Shown: positions 8,263 to 16,575 of the stretch, piece after piece
Numbering within the stretch: position 1 is the first letter of the stretch
Layout: the number at the start of each line of letters is the position of its first letter
NCBI GenBank assembly: GCA_964556425.1
Contig: CAZKWC010000030.1
Coordinates: 1 to 33,682 of the forward strand
Length of the DNA stretch: 33,682 bases
Reading direction: 5' to 3'
From: JALQUL01 sp964556425
Lineage (GTDB): Bacteria > Pseudomonadota > Gammaproteobacteria > Burkholderiales > Burkholderiaceae_C
Program-made: the position numbers and the translations under genes
The notes under the pieces: model-generated
Databases searched by the model: none
The model's input: only the letters and a program-made list of their open reading frames with translations
What the model was told of the DNA's origin: nothing

Positions 8263-9338
8263 TGCGATTCCTATTTAAAACAAATTACAACCAAGATATT
8301 CAGCTAGCTAAACATAGTGGGCATGTGTTTTGGTATAGCCTGTTATTAGTACTTTTAGTAGCTGCACCGTGGCTACTTTCTGAATATATATTGGCCCAGT
8401 TAACCTTTATTTTGATTTATTCAATTGCAGGTTTAGGTCTCATGCTATTGGCTGGTTTTACTGGACAATTTTCACTCGGTCATGCTGCCTTCTTAGGGGT
8501 AGGCGCATATGTCCAAGGTTATTTAACTAATCATGGAGTGCCTTTTCCTGTCGCCTTATTAGCGGCTGCATTTACTTCTGCTTTAACTGGCATAGTAGTA
8601 GGTTTACCTGCCTTAAGGGTAAAGGGAATTTATTTAGGTATTGCCACTATCGCTTTTGGTTATATCGTGGAAGAAGTGTTTGCTAGGTGGGAGTCATTTA
8701 CGGGTGGTAATGCGGGTATGAATTTAAAGGCTCCCGATATTTTTGGTTTTAAGGCCGATACGGGTGAGTCTTTTTACGCAGTGTGTTTGGTCTTAACCAT
8801 TTTAATCACCCTAGGGATTCTCAATTTGTTGCGCTCTAGTACAGGTAGGGCATTTGTCGCCATTCGTGATTCAGAAATTTCTGCTCAAAGTATGGGTATC
8901 AATTTAGCTTATTACAAAACCTTGTCATTTGCTATTTCGGCTGCCTTAGCCGGTATTGCGGGTGCTTTATACGGGCACAACTTAAGATTTATTTCTCCCG
9001 ATCAATTCAATATTATTCAATCCATTGATTTAGTTTTAATGATTGTGATTGGTGGCTTGGGTTTTGTACATGGTGCATTTTTAGGCGCTATTTTCTTAAT
9101 TGCTATGCCGCAATTAATTAATGCTGTAAAAGATTATTTACCTGCTGTTGTGGGGCAAGCTCCAGGGCTTCAAGCTTTTGTGTATGGTGTGGTGTTAATT
9201 GCTTTTGTTTTGTTTGAACCTATGGGTTTGTATGGTCGTTGGTTGAAAGTGCGAACCTATTTACAAATCTTCCCTTTCTATAGAAAAGGTATGTTCAAAC
9301 GACAAAAGTCTTTCCAAAAATCCGATAGGCTGAAATAA
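8262..9338 (+). CDS. Branched-chain amino acid-type ABC permease (LivM-like)
   Basis: A 358-aa permease partner of the LivH-like protein. It contains the family motif LLAGFTGQFSLGHAAFLGVGAY in slightly varied form (about 61-82) and the GGLGFVHGAFLGA segment near the C terminus. The last 30 residues are basic and Phe-rich (FPFYRKGMFKRQ), a cytoplasmic tail longer than in minimal homologues. The ATG overlaps the livH stop (TAATG), indicating coupled translation. Together LivH and LivM form the membrane channel of the importer. Confidence 0.9.
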   Translation: MRFLFKTNYNQDIQLAKHSGHVFWYSLLLVLLVAAPWLLSEYILAQLTFILIYSIAGLGLMLLAGFTGQFSLGHAAFLGVGAYVQGYLTNHGVPFPVALLAAAFTSALTGIVVGLPALRVKGIYLGIATIAFGYIVEEVFARWESFTGGNAGMNLKAPDIFGFKADTGESFYAVCLVLTILITLGILNLLRSSTGRAFVAIRDSEISAQSMGINLAYYKTLSFAISAALAGIAGALYGHNLRFISPDQFNIIQSIDLVLMIVIGGLGFVHGAFLGAIFLIAMPQLINAVKDYLPAVVGQAPGLQAFVYGVVLIAFVLFEPMGLYGRWLKVRTYLQIFPFYRKGMFKRQKSFQKSDRLK

Positions 9339-9346
9339 GGTTAACC

Positions 9347-10144
9347 ATGACGGATATATTGTTATCAGCAAAAGATATTAGCGTACGTTTTGGCGGTGTA
9401 TTAGCCGTTAATAAAGTGAGCTTTGATGTCAAAAAAGGTGAAGTATTTACCTTAATTGGCCCTAATGGTGCAGGTAAGACGACGGTGTTTAATTTAATTA
9501 GCCGAATTTACCAGCCCACCGAGGGTGAGATCACTTATTTGGGTCAATCACTTACCTCACAACCCGCACATAAAATTGCGGCATTGGGTATTGCCAGAAC
9601 TTTTCAAAATATTGAATTATTCGAGCACGCTTCGGTGTTGCATAACTTGTTAATTGGACATCACACCCACAGGCAAACGGGTTTTTGGAGTGAAGTATTT
9701 TTTACCCAAAAAACGCGTCAAGCCGAAATCAAAGCACGTGAAAAAGTCGAAGAGATTATCGAATTTTTGGACTTGCAACATCACCGAGATTCTTTGGTGG
9801 CTGGCTTGCCTTATGGTGTTCGCAAGGTGGTTGAGTTGGCAAGGGCATTGTGCACCGAACCCCAGCTATTATTACTCGACGAGCCATCGTCTGGTTTAAA
9901 TGTAGAAGAAACCGATGATATGGCTTTTTGGATTCAAGACATTAAAAACGAATTGGGCATTACCGTCTTAATGGTAGAGCATGATATGGGCTTGGTTTCT
10001 AAAGTATCGGATCGTGTAGTAGCGATGAACCAAGGTGCAGTATTGGCAACAGGCACGCCACGAGAAGTGCAAACCAATGCAGCGGTGGTAGAAGCCTATT
10101 TAGGTTCAATTGATGATGTATCTTCACTTCGGAGGACAAAATAA
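9347..10144 (+). CDS. ABC transporter ATP-binding protein (LivG-like)
   Basis: A 265-aa ATPase. Walker A is GPNGAGKTT (38-46), the Q-loop region is TFQNIELF (85-92), the ABC signature takes the LivG-specific degenerate form LPYGVRK (154-160), Walker B is LLLLDEP (174-180), and the switch His lies in VEHDM. The C-terminal VEAYLG motif is typical of LivG. It lies 8 nt after livM and its stop overlaps the livF start by one base. Confidence 0.92.
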   Translation: MTDILLSAKDISVRFGGVLAVNKVSFDVKKGEVFTLIGPNGAGKTTVFNLISRIYQPTEGEITYLGQSLTSQPAHKIAALGIARTFQNIELFEHASVLHNLLIGHHTHRQTGFWSEVFFTQKTRQAEIKAREKVEEIIEFLDLQHHRDSLVAGLPYGVRKVVELARALCTEPQLLLLDEPSSGLNVEETDDMAFWIQDIKNELGITVLMVEHDMGLVSKVSDRVVAMNQGAVLATGTPREVQTNAAVVEAYLGSIDDVSSLRRTK

Positions 10145-10914
10145 TGGCTGAAGTGATAAGTCCNNNNNNNNNNNNNNNNNNNNNNNNNNNNNNNNNNNNN
10201 NNNNNNNNNNNNNNNNNNNNNNNNNNNNNNNNNNNNNNNNNNNNNNNNNNNNNNNNNNNNNNNGCAGGTAAAACGACCATTCTTAAAACTATCTCTGGCA
10301 TTATTGATCCGCGTAAAGGCTCGATTACTTTTAATGGTAAAGACATCACTGCTAAAGACCCTGCTTTTATTGTGCAACAAGGTTTAAGCCATGTGCCAGA
10401 AGGGCGCGAGGTATTTCCATTACTCAGTGTCAAAGACAATTTATTAATGGGTGCTTTTACTCGATCCGATAAAGAGGGAGTGGCCAAAGATATTGAAATG
10501 GTTTATGACTATTTCCCGATTTTAAAAGAGCGAGCAACTCAAGACGCTGGATTATTGTCAGGTGGTCAACAACAAATGTTGTCTATTTCTAGGGCTTTAA
10601 TGGCAAGGCCCAGTTTGATTTTATTAGACGAGCCCAGCTTAGGCTTGTCTCCTAAACTCACTAAAGAAATCTTTGAAATTGTGGTGCGTATTAACCGTGA
10701 TCAAGGCACTACCTTTTTATTAGTAGAGCAAAATGCCAATATGGCATTAAATGCTTCCGATTATGGTTATGTGCTGGAAAACGGCAGAATTGTAATGGAG
10801 GACACTTGTGAGCGCCTACGCGAAAAAGACGATATCAAGGAGTTTTACCTCGGTATGAAAGAAGAAGGTGTACGTGATGAGCGTCGCTGGAAAAAGAAGA
10901 AAAACTGGAGATAA
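10144..10914 (+). CDS. ABC transporter ATP-binding protein (LivF-like), interrupted by an assembly gap
   Basis: The first 6-7 codons (MAEVIS) are present, then 100 N, then sequence resumes at the AGKTT of Walker A in the same reading frame. The visible Ala falls at residue 41, close to its position in intact LivF proteins, so the true gap is probably near 100 nt and the gene is very likely whole. The Q-loop region, signature LSGGQQQ, Walker B LILLDEP and VEQNA are all present. The tail after FYLGM is Arg/Lys-rich (RRWKKKKNW). I recall such basic tails in LivF copies beside acyl-CoA synthetase genes. The start has GGAGG upstream and overlaps the livG stop. Confidence 0.87.
   Translation: MAEVISXXXXXXXXXXXXXXXXXXXXXXXXXXXXXXXXXXAGKTTILKTISGIIDPRKGSITFNGKDITAKDPAFIVQQGLSHVPEGREVFPLLSVKDNLLMGAFTRSDKEGVAKDIEMVYDYFPILKERATQDAGLLSGGQQQMLSISRALMARPSLILLDEPSLGLSPKLTKEIFEIVVRINRDQGTTFLLVEQNANMALNASDYGYVLENGRIVMEDTCERLREKDDIKEFYLGMKEEGVRDERRWKKKKNWR
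10164..10263. other. Assembly gap of 100 N inside livF
   Basis: Exactly 100 undetermined bases, the usual scaffold placeholder length. The gap removes the N-terminal strand region and the start of the Walker A loop of LivF. The reading frame agrees on both sides. Confidence 0.97.
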
Positions 10915-10931
10915 CACTGAGGTGCCACAAT

Positions 10932-12788
10932 ATGAGTACGCTTTGGAATTTGAATCATCTTAAACCCGAAACCAATGTAGTGTTGCAAGGCGACACTATT
11001 GCCCATTTGTTTTGGAATGCCGTCAAGCAACGTGGTCCTAACACTTGGATGCGTCAAAAAGACCTTGGTATTTGGCGTAGCTGGACCTGGAACCAGGTTG
11101 CCACTGAAGTCAGTGAAATTACTGGTGGTTTATTAGCGCTGGGTTTTCAAAAAGGCGATACCGCCTCTATTTTGGCTAACACTGTGGTCGAATGGGTGTG
11201 GTCTGATTTAGCGGTTCTATCAAGTGGTGGTGTGTGTAGTGGAATTTATCCCACTGATGCTGCTAGCCAAGTGCATTATTTGTGCGAAGACTCACGTACC
11301 AGTGTTTTGTTTGTAGAAGACGATGAACAGCTTGATAAAGCATTAGAAGTAAGGTCACAACTGCCTTTATTAAAAACGATTGTGGTTTTTGATATGGAGG
11401 GTTTAAGTAATATTCAAGACGATCACATCATAAGTCTTGAGCAACTTAAAAAATTAGGTCGTGACTATTTAAAAAATAATCCAAATGCGATTGCCGAGCG
11501 CGTAGCGCAAGTTCAGCCCGATGATTTAGCGATTTTAGTCTACACATCAGGCACTACCGGACGCCCTAAAGGTGCCATGCATTTGCATAAGGGTTTGGTG
11601 TATTCAGCGATTGGCTACAACGTTTTATTGGCTCAATATGAATCCGATGAACGTATGTGTTTCTTGCCTTTATGCCATATTGCAGAACGTATGGGCGGTG
11701 AATATTTTCCGCTTTACACTGGGGCGAAAATTAACTTTGTAGAAAATCCTGAAACAGTTCCAGAAAACGTCAGAGAAATTGCGCCTACTGTTTTTACGGC
11801 TGTCCCAAGGGTTTGGGAAAAGTTTTATTCAGGTGTGGTGATTGCTTTAAAAGAAGCGGGTTGGTTGCAACAAGCCGTTTATGCTTGGTCAATTAAAGTA
11901 GGCCTTACTATTGCTGACTTGGTATTAGCAGGGAAAAATGTCAATCCTTGGCTTAAATTAAAGTTTCACATTGCACGGTTTTTAACGTTAAACAATGTGC
12001 GAAAAATGATTGGTATTCATAAGGCGCGCTATTTGGTCACAGGGGCGGCTCCTATTTCTCCTGAGCTGATTAAATGGTATTTGGCCTTAGGAGTGCCTAT
12101 GCTTGAAGTATGGGGTATGACAGAAACCTGCGGAGCTTCTTCGGGTAATGTGCCGCAAAAAATTAAGCTCGGTAGTATTGGCCCAGCAGCTAGTTACAAT
12201 GAAATGCGACTTGACCCTATTACCCAAGAAATTCAAGTCAGAGGTCCTAATGTGTTTGCTGGTTATTTAAATCAGCCCGAAAAAACAGCCGAAACAATTG
12301 ACGCTGATGGTTGGTTACACACAGGTGACGTGGGTAAATTGGATGAGGAGGGTTATTACAAAATTACCGACCGCATGAAGGATATTATTATTACCGCAGG
12401 TGGTAAAAATATTACGCCAAGTGAAATTGAAAACGATCTTAAGTTTTCACCATATGTTACAGATGCCGTCATTATTGGTGATAAGCGCCCGTACTTAACC
12501 GTTATTATTATGATTGATCAAGAGAATGTTGAAAAATATGCTCAAGATAATGATGTGCCGTTTAGTAATTACGCTAGCTTGACAAGAACTGCAGCTGTGC
12601 AAGAATTGATACAGCAAGAGCTCGACAGAGTAAACAAAAATTTTGCAAGAGTAGAACAAATTAAAAAGTTCTTCTTGCTTGATACGCAACTCTCAGCTGA
12701 AGATGAGGAGTTAACTCCCACCATGAAGCTCAAGCGCAAGTTAGTGGAGAAAAAATACAGTGCTCAAATTGAGGCAATGTACCGGTAA
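10932..12788 (+). CDS. AMP-forming acyl-CoA synthetase (long-chain/FadD15-like)
   Basis: A 618-aa member of the ANL superfamily, which activates a carboxylic acid to acyl-AMP and then acyl-CoA. Motifs: P-loop YTSGTTGRPKG (204-214), WGMTE (394-398), HTGDVGKLDEEG (463-474), DRMKDIIITAGGKNI (480-494), and a C-terminal TPTMKLKR segment that should carry the adenylation lysine. Length and the extended C-terminal domain match the FadD15/long-chain group rather than acetyl-CoA synthetase. GAGG precedes the ATG, 17 nt after livF, and the gene is embedded between livF and the binding-protein gene, so its substrate is probably the acid carried by this transporter. The neighbouring Atu-like cluster lacks its own CoA ligase, so this enzyme could fill that step; unproven. 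Confidence 0.88.
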   Translation: MSTLWNLNHLKPETNVVLQGDTIAHLFWNAVKQRGPNTWMRQKDLGIWRSWTWNQVATEVSEITGGLLALGFQKGDTASILANTVVEWVWSDLAVLSSGGVCSGIYPTDAASQVHYLCEDSRTSVLFVEDDEQLDKALEVRSQLPLLKTIVVFDMEGLSNIQDDHIISLEQLKKLGRDYLKNNPNAIAERVAQVQPDDLAILVYTSGTTGRPKGAMHLHKGLVYSAIGYNVLLAQYESDERMCFLPLCHIAERMGGEYFPLYTGAKINFVENPETVPENVREIAPTVFTAVPRVWEKFYSGVVIALKEAGWLQQAVYAWSIKVGLTIADLVLAGKNVNPWLKLKFHIARFLTLNNVRKMIGIHKARYLVTGAAPISPELIKWYLALGVPMLEVWGMTETCGASSGNVPQKIKLGSIGPAASYNEMRLDPITQEIQVRGPNVFAGYLNQPEKTAETIDADGWLHTGDVGKLDEEGYYKITDRMKDIIITAGGKNITPSEIENDLKFSPYVTDAVIIGDKRPYLTVIIMIDQENVEKYAQDNDVPFSNYASLTRTAAVQELIQQELDRVNKNFARVEQIKKFFLLDTQLSAEDEELTPTMKLKRKLVEKKYSAQIEAMYR

Positions 12789-12847
12789 GTGAAGAGGGTT
12801 TGTTAGATTCCGTGCTTTTTAGTTTGACATTGATAACAGGAGACAAT

Positions 12848-14017
12848 ATGAAAAAAATCAAAATCGCAAGCTTGATTGCTATGGCGACATTAGCCATGAA
12901 TGTAAGTGCTCAAAGCGCTTCTCAAGGTGTTTCAAAGAACGAAATTGTCTTGGGTTCTATCCAAGATTTATCTGGCCCACTTGCTGGTTTTGGTAAACAA
13001 ATTCGTAACGGTCTTGAGCTTCGTGTAGCTGAAATTAACGAGCAGGGCGGTATTAATGGTCGTAAATTAGTGCTCAAAGTAGAGGACTCTGGCTATGATC
13101 CTAAAAAGGCAGTATTAGCCGCTCAAAAATTAGTCAACCAAGACAAAATTTTTATGATGGTGGGTCACTTAGGTACTGCACAAAATATGGCCGCCATGCC
13201 AGTACAGTTCGAGAAAAACGTGATTAACTTTTTCCCTGTTACTGCCGCTCGTGAAATGTATGAACCACTTAATCGTTTAAAGTACGCTTTTGCAGCCTCT
13301 TATTTCGATCAAATGAAAACTGCATTGCCACGTTTGATTCAAGATAAAAAACCGAAAAAAGTATGTATTAATTACCAAGACGATGAGTTTGGCTTAGAGG
13401 TCTTGCGTGGTGCAGAAGAGGGTTTAAAAGGTTTGGGTTTAACGTTTGCTGAAAAGACCTCTTTTAAACGCGGCGCGACTGACTTTTCTTCACAGGTTGC
13501 CAAGTTAAAATCAGCTGAATGTGACTTTGTGGTTTTGGGTACTATTATTCGTGAAACTATTGGTACTATTGGTACGGCCAGAAAATTGGGTTACAACCCT
13601 ACCTTCTTGGGCTCTAGTGCTTCTTACACCGATTTAATTCATAAATTAGGTGGCCCAGCTATGAATGGTTTATATGCCACTCACACTACTGCCAATCCTT
13701 ACCTGGATGACGCTTCACAACCGATTCGTTTTTGGGCGAATAAGTACAAAACCAAATTCAACGAAGACCCAACGGTTTTCTCTGCTTATGGTTACACCAT
13801 CATTGATACCTTTGCTGTTGCAGCAGGCAAAGCCGGTGCCAACTTGAACACCGACAGCTTTATTAAGTCAATGGACAGCATCAAAATTGCTCCAGACATT
13901 TTTGGTAGTCCAGCAGCTAGTTATTCAGCCACTAAACGTTTAGGCAATGATCAGTCTCGTATGTCTCAAATTACCGATGGCAAATGGAAAGTTGTAATTG
14001 ACTATCCAAGCAAATAA
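12848..14017 (+). CDS. Periplasmic LivK-type ABC substrate-binding protein
   Basis: A 389-aa type I periplasmic binding protein. The start at ATG 12848 is fixed by AGGAGA (12838-12843) and by a clean signal peptide (MKKIKIAS start, cleavage likely after VSA); an in-frame TTG at 12800 would spoil the signal sequence. The mature part has the family opening EIVLGSIQDLSGPLAGFGK and the INGRKLVL segment. As last gene of the liv-like operon it supplies ligand specificity. The sequence alone does not reveal the ligand. A strong terminator follows 14 nt after the stop. Confidence 0.9.
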   Translation: MKKIKIASLIAMATLAMNVSAQSASQGVSKNEIVLGSIQDLSGPLAGFGKQIRNGLELRVAEINEQGGINGRKLVLKVEDSGYDPKKAVLAAQKLVNQDKIFMMVGHLGTAQNMAAMPVQFEKNVINFFPVTAAREMYEPLNRLKYAFAASYFDQMKTALPRLIQDKKPKKVCINYQDDEFGLEVLRGAEEGLKGLGLTFAEKTSFKRGATDFSSQVAKLKSAECDFVVLGTIIRETIGTIGTARKLGYNPTFLGSSASYTDLIHKLGGPAMNGLYATHTTANPYLDDASQPIRFWANKYKTKFNEDPTVFSAYGYTIIDTFAVAAGKAGANLNTDSFIKSMDSIKIAPDIFGSPAASYSATKRLGNDQSRMSQITDGKWKVVIDYPSK

Positions 14018-14030
14018 TTTAATTTGAACT

Positions 14031-14068
14031 AAAAAGCCCCCAGTAAAATTTTTACTGGGGGCTTTTTT
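14031..14068. terminator. Bidirectional rho-independent terminator
   Basis: Arms AGCCCCCAGTAAAA (14035-14048) and TTTTACTGGGGGCT (14050-14063) are perfectly complementary. A T-run follows at 14063-14068, and an A-run at 14031-14035 gives a T-run on the other strand. It ends the plus-strand liv-like operon and the convergent minus-strand Atu-like operon, whose last gene stops at 14088. Confidence 0.9.
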
Positions 14069-14087
14069 ATTGAATAAATTGAAATTT

Positions 14088-14771
14088 TTAAGGCGCCGCA
14101 CAATCTAAGTTTTCAGCCAACCAACGACGTCCAGCTTTTGGTTTTTTGAACTGCACCACTTGGACTAGTTGGGGTGAGAGTAGGCCTTGTTGCAATGTTA
14201 ACTCCACGTCACTTGCCCATGATGCACTGGCTAGTCGCCACTCTAAAATATCTTCACATTCGCTTTGCCATTCAGGAATAGGAACTGGGTGACTGGTTCT
14301 AAAAATTCTTGCAATAGGGAGGTTGTCGGGTAGATCGGAGCTAGGTTCCCATGCAAAGAAGTATTTTTGATTGGGTGAGAAAATTGGATAAGCATCAATT
14401 TTGGTTAAAAGTCCCGATTGAAGACTTAATAAAAGCCACGTATTACCCTGCGAATATTGTTGCCTTACTACCAAATATTCAGACTGAGCTAAATAGTCGG
14501 TAACCGCATAACGCTCTTGGGCATCTGAAATTAGTTTGCTTCGCCCTGATGTTAACTTAACGACTAAATGTTCACCTGTATGAGAAACTACTTTTGAATG
14601 TTGCTCATAAACCTGTTTTGAAATGTGAGCGGCGCATAAGGCTTCAGACTCAAATGTTTGACATTTTTGTTGCCAAGGGGTTTTTCCAGTTGCAAGTGCT
14701 TGACTGTTGGCCACACTATGTAAAACCAATAAACTATATAAAACAAGCTGTTTAATTGGAAATGGTTTCAT
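14088..14771 (-). CDS. Exported protein of unknown function
   Basis: I do not recognise this 227-aa protein. It has a probable Sec signal peptide (MKPFPIKQ, then hydrophobic residues 8-22, cleavage near Ala25-Ala27) and four cysteines after it (C37, C46, C172, C224), enough for two disulfides. The middle is predicted beta-rich, and FSPNQKYFFAWEP (131-143) resembles a strand of a beta-propeller-type repeat, but only one such unit is seen. It starts 20 nt after the thioesterase gene and is followed by the shared terminator, so it is probably the last gene of the Atu-like operon. Location in the periplasm is inferred. Whether it belongs functionally with terpene breakdown is unknown. Confidence 0.7.
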   Translation of the reverse strand: MKPFPIKQLVLYSLLVLHSVANSQALATGKTPWQQKCQTFESEALCAAHISKQVYEQHSKVVSHTGEHLVVKLTSGRSKLISDAQERYAVTDYLAQSEYLVVRQQYSQGNTWLLLSLQSGLLTKIDAYPIFSPNQKYFFAWEPSSDLPDNLPIARIFRTSHPVPIPEWQSECEDILEWRLASASWASDVELTLQQGLLSPQLVQVVQFKKPKAGRRWLAENLDCAAP

Positions 14772-14791
14772 GAAAATAAAGATAAAAAAAT

Positions 14792-15280
14792 TTAAGAAAC
14801 AATATAAGCCCCAGAGCCAGTCGATAATAATTTGCCGTCTTTGGCCCTAAACTCCATACGAGTCGAAGCGACTCTAGAGCCTAGACGTAAAACTTCAGCA
14901 TGCAGTTCAAACTCATCACTAATACCAGGGCGCAAATAATCTATACGTAAATCAATGGTACCCAATTTACCAAATCGGTGCAAACGCTGCATAGGTGCTT
15001 CATCCATATGCCTCGCTCCAATAGCCGCCATCACGGCTAGGCCACCCATTGCATCGAGTCCTGCACTAATGACGCCGCCATGAATTCGGTTATAACTAAA
15101 ATGGCCTACTAAATCGGGTTTCATGGTAATTTTAGCGATTACTTTTGCGGGCGTAATAGAGGTAATTTTTAAGCCTAAAACCTGATTAAAGACAATCATT
15201 TCTTCAAATATTTTACGTAAACCCTCGATAAATTCAGGTTCAAAAGTAATTTCAGATAAAGGTAGGTTGGGGTGTTTCAT
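14792..15280 (-). CDS. YigI-type hotdog-fold acyl-CoA thioesterase
   Basis: A 162-aa single hotdog domain. RIHGGVISAGLDAMGG (65-80) is the substrate/catalytic motif, with D76 as likely catalytic acid, and GTIDLRIDYLRPG closely matches E. coli YigI and PaaI-like relatives. Such enzymes hydrolyse medium or long acyl-CoA to free acid and CoA. It lies 27 nt downstream of an acyl-CoA dehydrogenase gene in the same operon. A role in releasing CoA from dead-end branched acyl-CoA during terpenoid breakdown is plausible but inferred. Start at ATG 15280. Confidence 0.85.
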   Translation of the reverse strand: MKHPNLPLSEITFEPEFIEGLRKIFEEMIVFNQVLGLKITSITPAKVIAKITMKPDLVGHFSYNRIHGGVISAGLDAMGGLAVMAAIGARHMDEAPMQRLHRFGKLGTIDLRIDYLRPGISDEFELHAEVLRLGSRVASTRMEFRAKDGKLLSTGSGAYIVS

Positions 15281-15307
15281 GCACAGCCATATAAAAATAA
15301 AATAAAA

Positions 15308-16528
15308 CTAAAAACTTTGTTTAGCCGCTAACTCTTTCATAATTTCTTCAGCACCTCCACCAATCATCATGACTTTGACTTCACGGTAAATACGCTCACA
15401 AGCAGTACCCCGCATAAAGCCCATACCACCCAAAATTTGTACGCCTTGATCGGCGCAAAACTGCATAGTTTGAGTGCTATGATTTTTTAGCAAACAAACA
15501 TGTGCGACCCATTGGGGGTCGGGTTGATGATCGGTGAATTGACTGTAGTCAATTTGATCGCAGACTCGCCACAACATGCCCAAACTACTTTGAATGCGCA
15601 TTTGCATATCCATTAACTTATGCAAAATGACTTGGTGTTCAATTAAGCTTTTACCAAAGGTTTGACGTTGTGAACTCCATGCGAGTGCTTCATCATAACA
15701 GGCTAATGCAAAACCAATAGCAGCAGCACTCATTGATAAGCGTTCGGCGTTAAAGTTAGACATAATCATTTTAAATCCACTGCCTACTTCTCCCACCACA
15801 TATTGGCTAGGCACTCTTACTTGATCAAAACGAATATGGGCAGTGTCGGAACACCACCAGCCCATTTTTTTTAATAAAGTGCGCTCTATACCAGGCAAAT
15901 CAGTAGGCACTACGATTAATGAAATCCCTCTTGCGCCTTTAGTCATGTGACGGCCGTCTTTGGTGTAGGGGGCTTCACCAGTACGTACAGCCACTGTTAA
16001 ATAATCGGCCCTATAACCAGACGTAATAAATACCTTTTCACCGCTAATCACCCAGTCATTGCCATCTAAATAGGCATGCGTTTTTAAGTTGGCCACATCA
16101 GAGCCACCATTGGGTTCGGTAATAGCTAAGGCGGCAATTTTTTCACCCGACAAAACAGCCGGAATAATCGTTTGTTTTAAAAAGTCGCTGCCATGATGGA
16201 GTACAGGTGGAAGGGCAATATTATGGGTTAACAGACTGGATAATAAGCCACCACTTTTGGCATAACGACACAGGGCTAAAGACATCACAGAACGCATTCT
16301 ATAACTGGCTGGAGAGCCACCTAGGTCTTCGGGGTATGCTATGCCTAATAAGCCAGCACTGGCCGCTTGCTGATGTAGCTGCCTAGGAAAAGCCTCTGTC
16401 TCATCCCACTCATTAATAAAGGGTGCAATTTCTTTTAAGGCAAAGCGTTTGGTATTATCCCAAATGGCTGTTAAGTCTTCATTGAGTTGTGGACGTCCAT
16501 AATCTTGGTAAAGATCAATATCACGCAT
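15308..16528 (-). CDS. Acyl-CoA dehydrogenase (second of the cluster)
   Basis: A 406-aa FAD-dependent dehydrogenase introducing a 2,3-double bond into an acyl-CoA. FAD/substrate motifs AITEPNGGSDVANLKT (135-150), GEKVFITSG (163-171), the RQTFGK segment and the ILGGMGFMRG motif are present. The usual C-terminal catalytic Glu of medium-chain enzymes (YEGT) is replaced by IGGGAEE, while E262 in NAERL sits where isovaleryl- and long-chain enzymes carry their base, so it belongs to that mechanistic group. It is clearly distinct from the AtuD-like paralogue at 18766-19944. It may act on a different intermediate, such as a shortened acyl-CoA after carboxylation and lyase cleavage; this is conjecture. 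Confidence 0.88.
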   Translation of the reverse strand: MRDIDLYQDYGRPQLNEDLTAIWDNTKRFALKEIAPFINEWDETEAFPRQLHQQAASAGLLGIAYPEDLGGSPASYRMRSVMSLALCRYAKSGGLLSSLLTHNIALPPVLHHGSDFLKQTIIPAVLSGEKIAALAITEPNGGSDVANLKTHAYLDGNDWVISGEKVFITSGYRADYLTVAVRTGEAPYTKDGRHMTKGARGISLIVVPTDLPGIERTLLKKMGWWCSDTAHIRFDQVRVPSQYVVGEVGSGFKMIMSNFNAERLSMSAAAIGFALACYDEALAWSSQRQTFGKSLIEHQVILHKLMDMQMRIQSSLGMLWRVCDQIDYSQFTDHQPDPQWVAHVCLLKNHSTQTMQFCADQGVQILGGMGFMRGTACERIYREVKVMMIGGGAEEIMKELAAKQSF

Positions 16529-16575
16529 AAAAATCCTTCATTTAAAAAAGCCATGTCATGCCAAACACACCACTA

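Noticed and set aside
12824..12852. Perfect TTGACA at 12824-12829 as a promoter for the LivK-type gene
   Set aside because: The -10 position would fall on the start codon (TATGAA at 12847-12852), so transcripts would lack the ribosome binding site.
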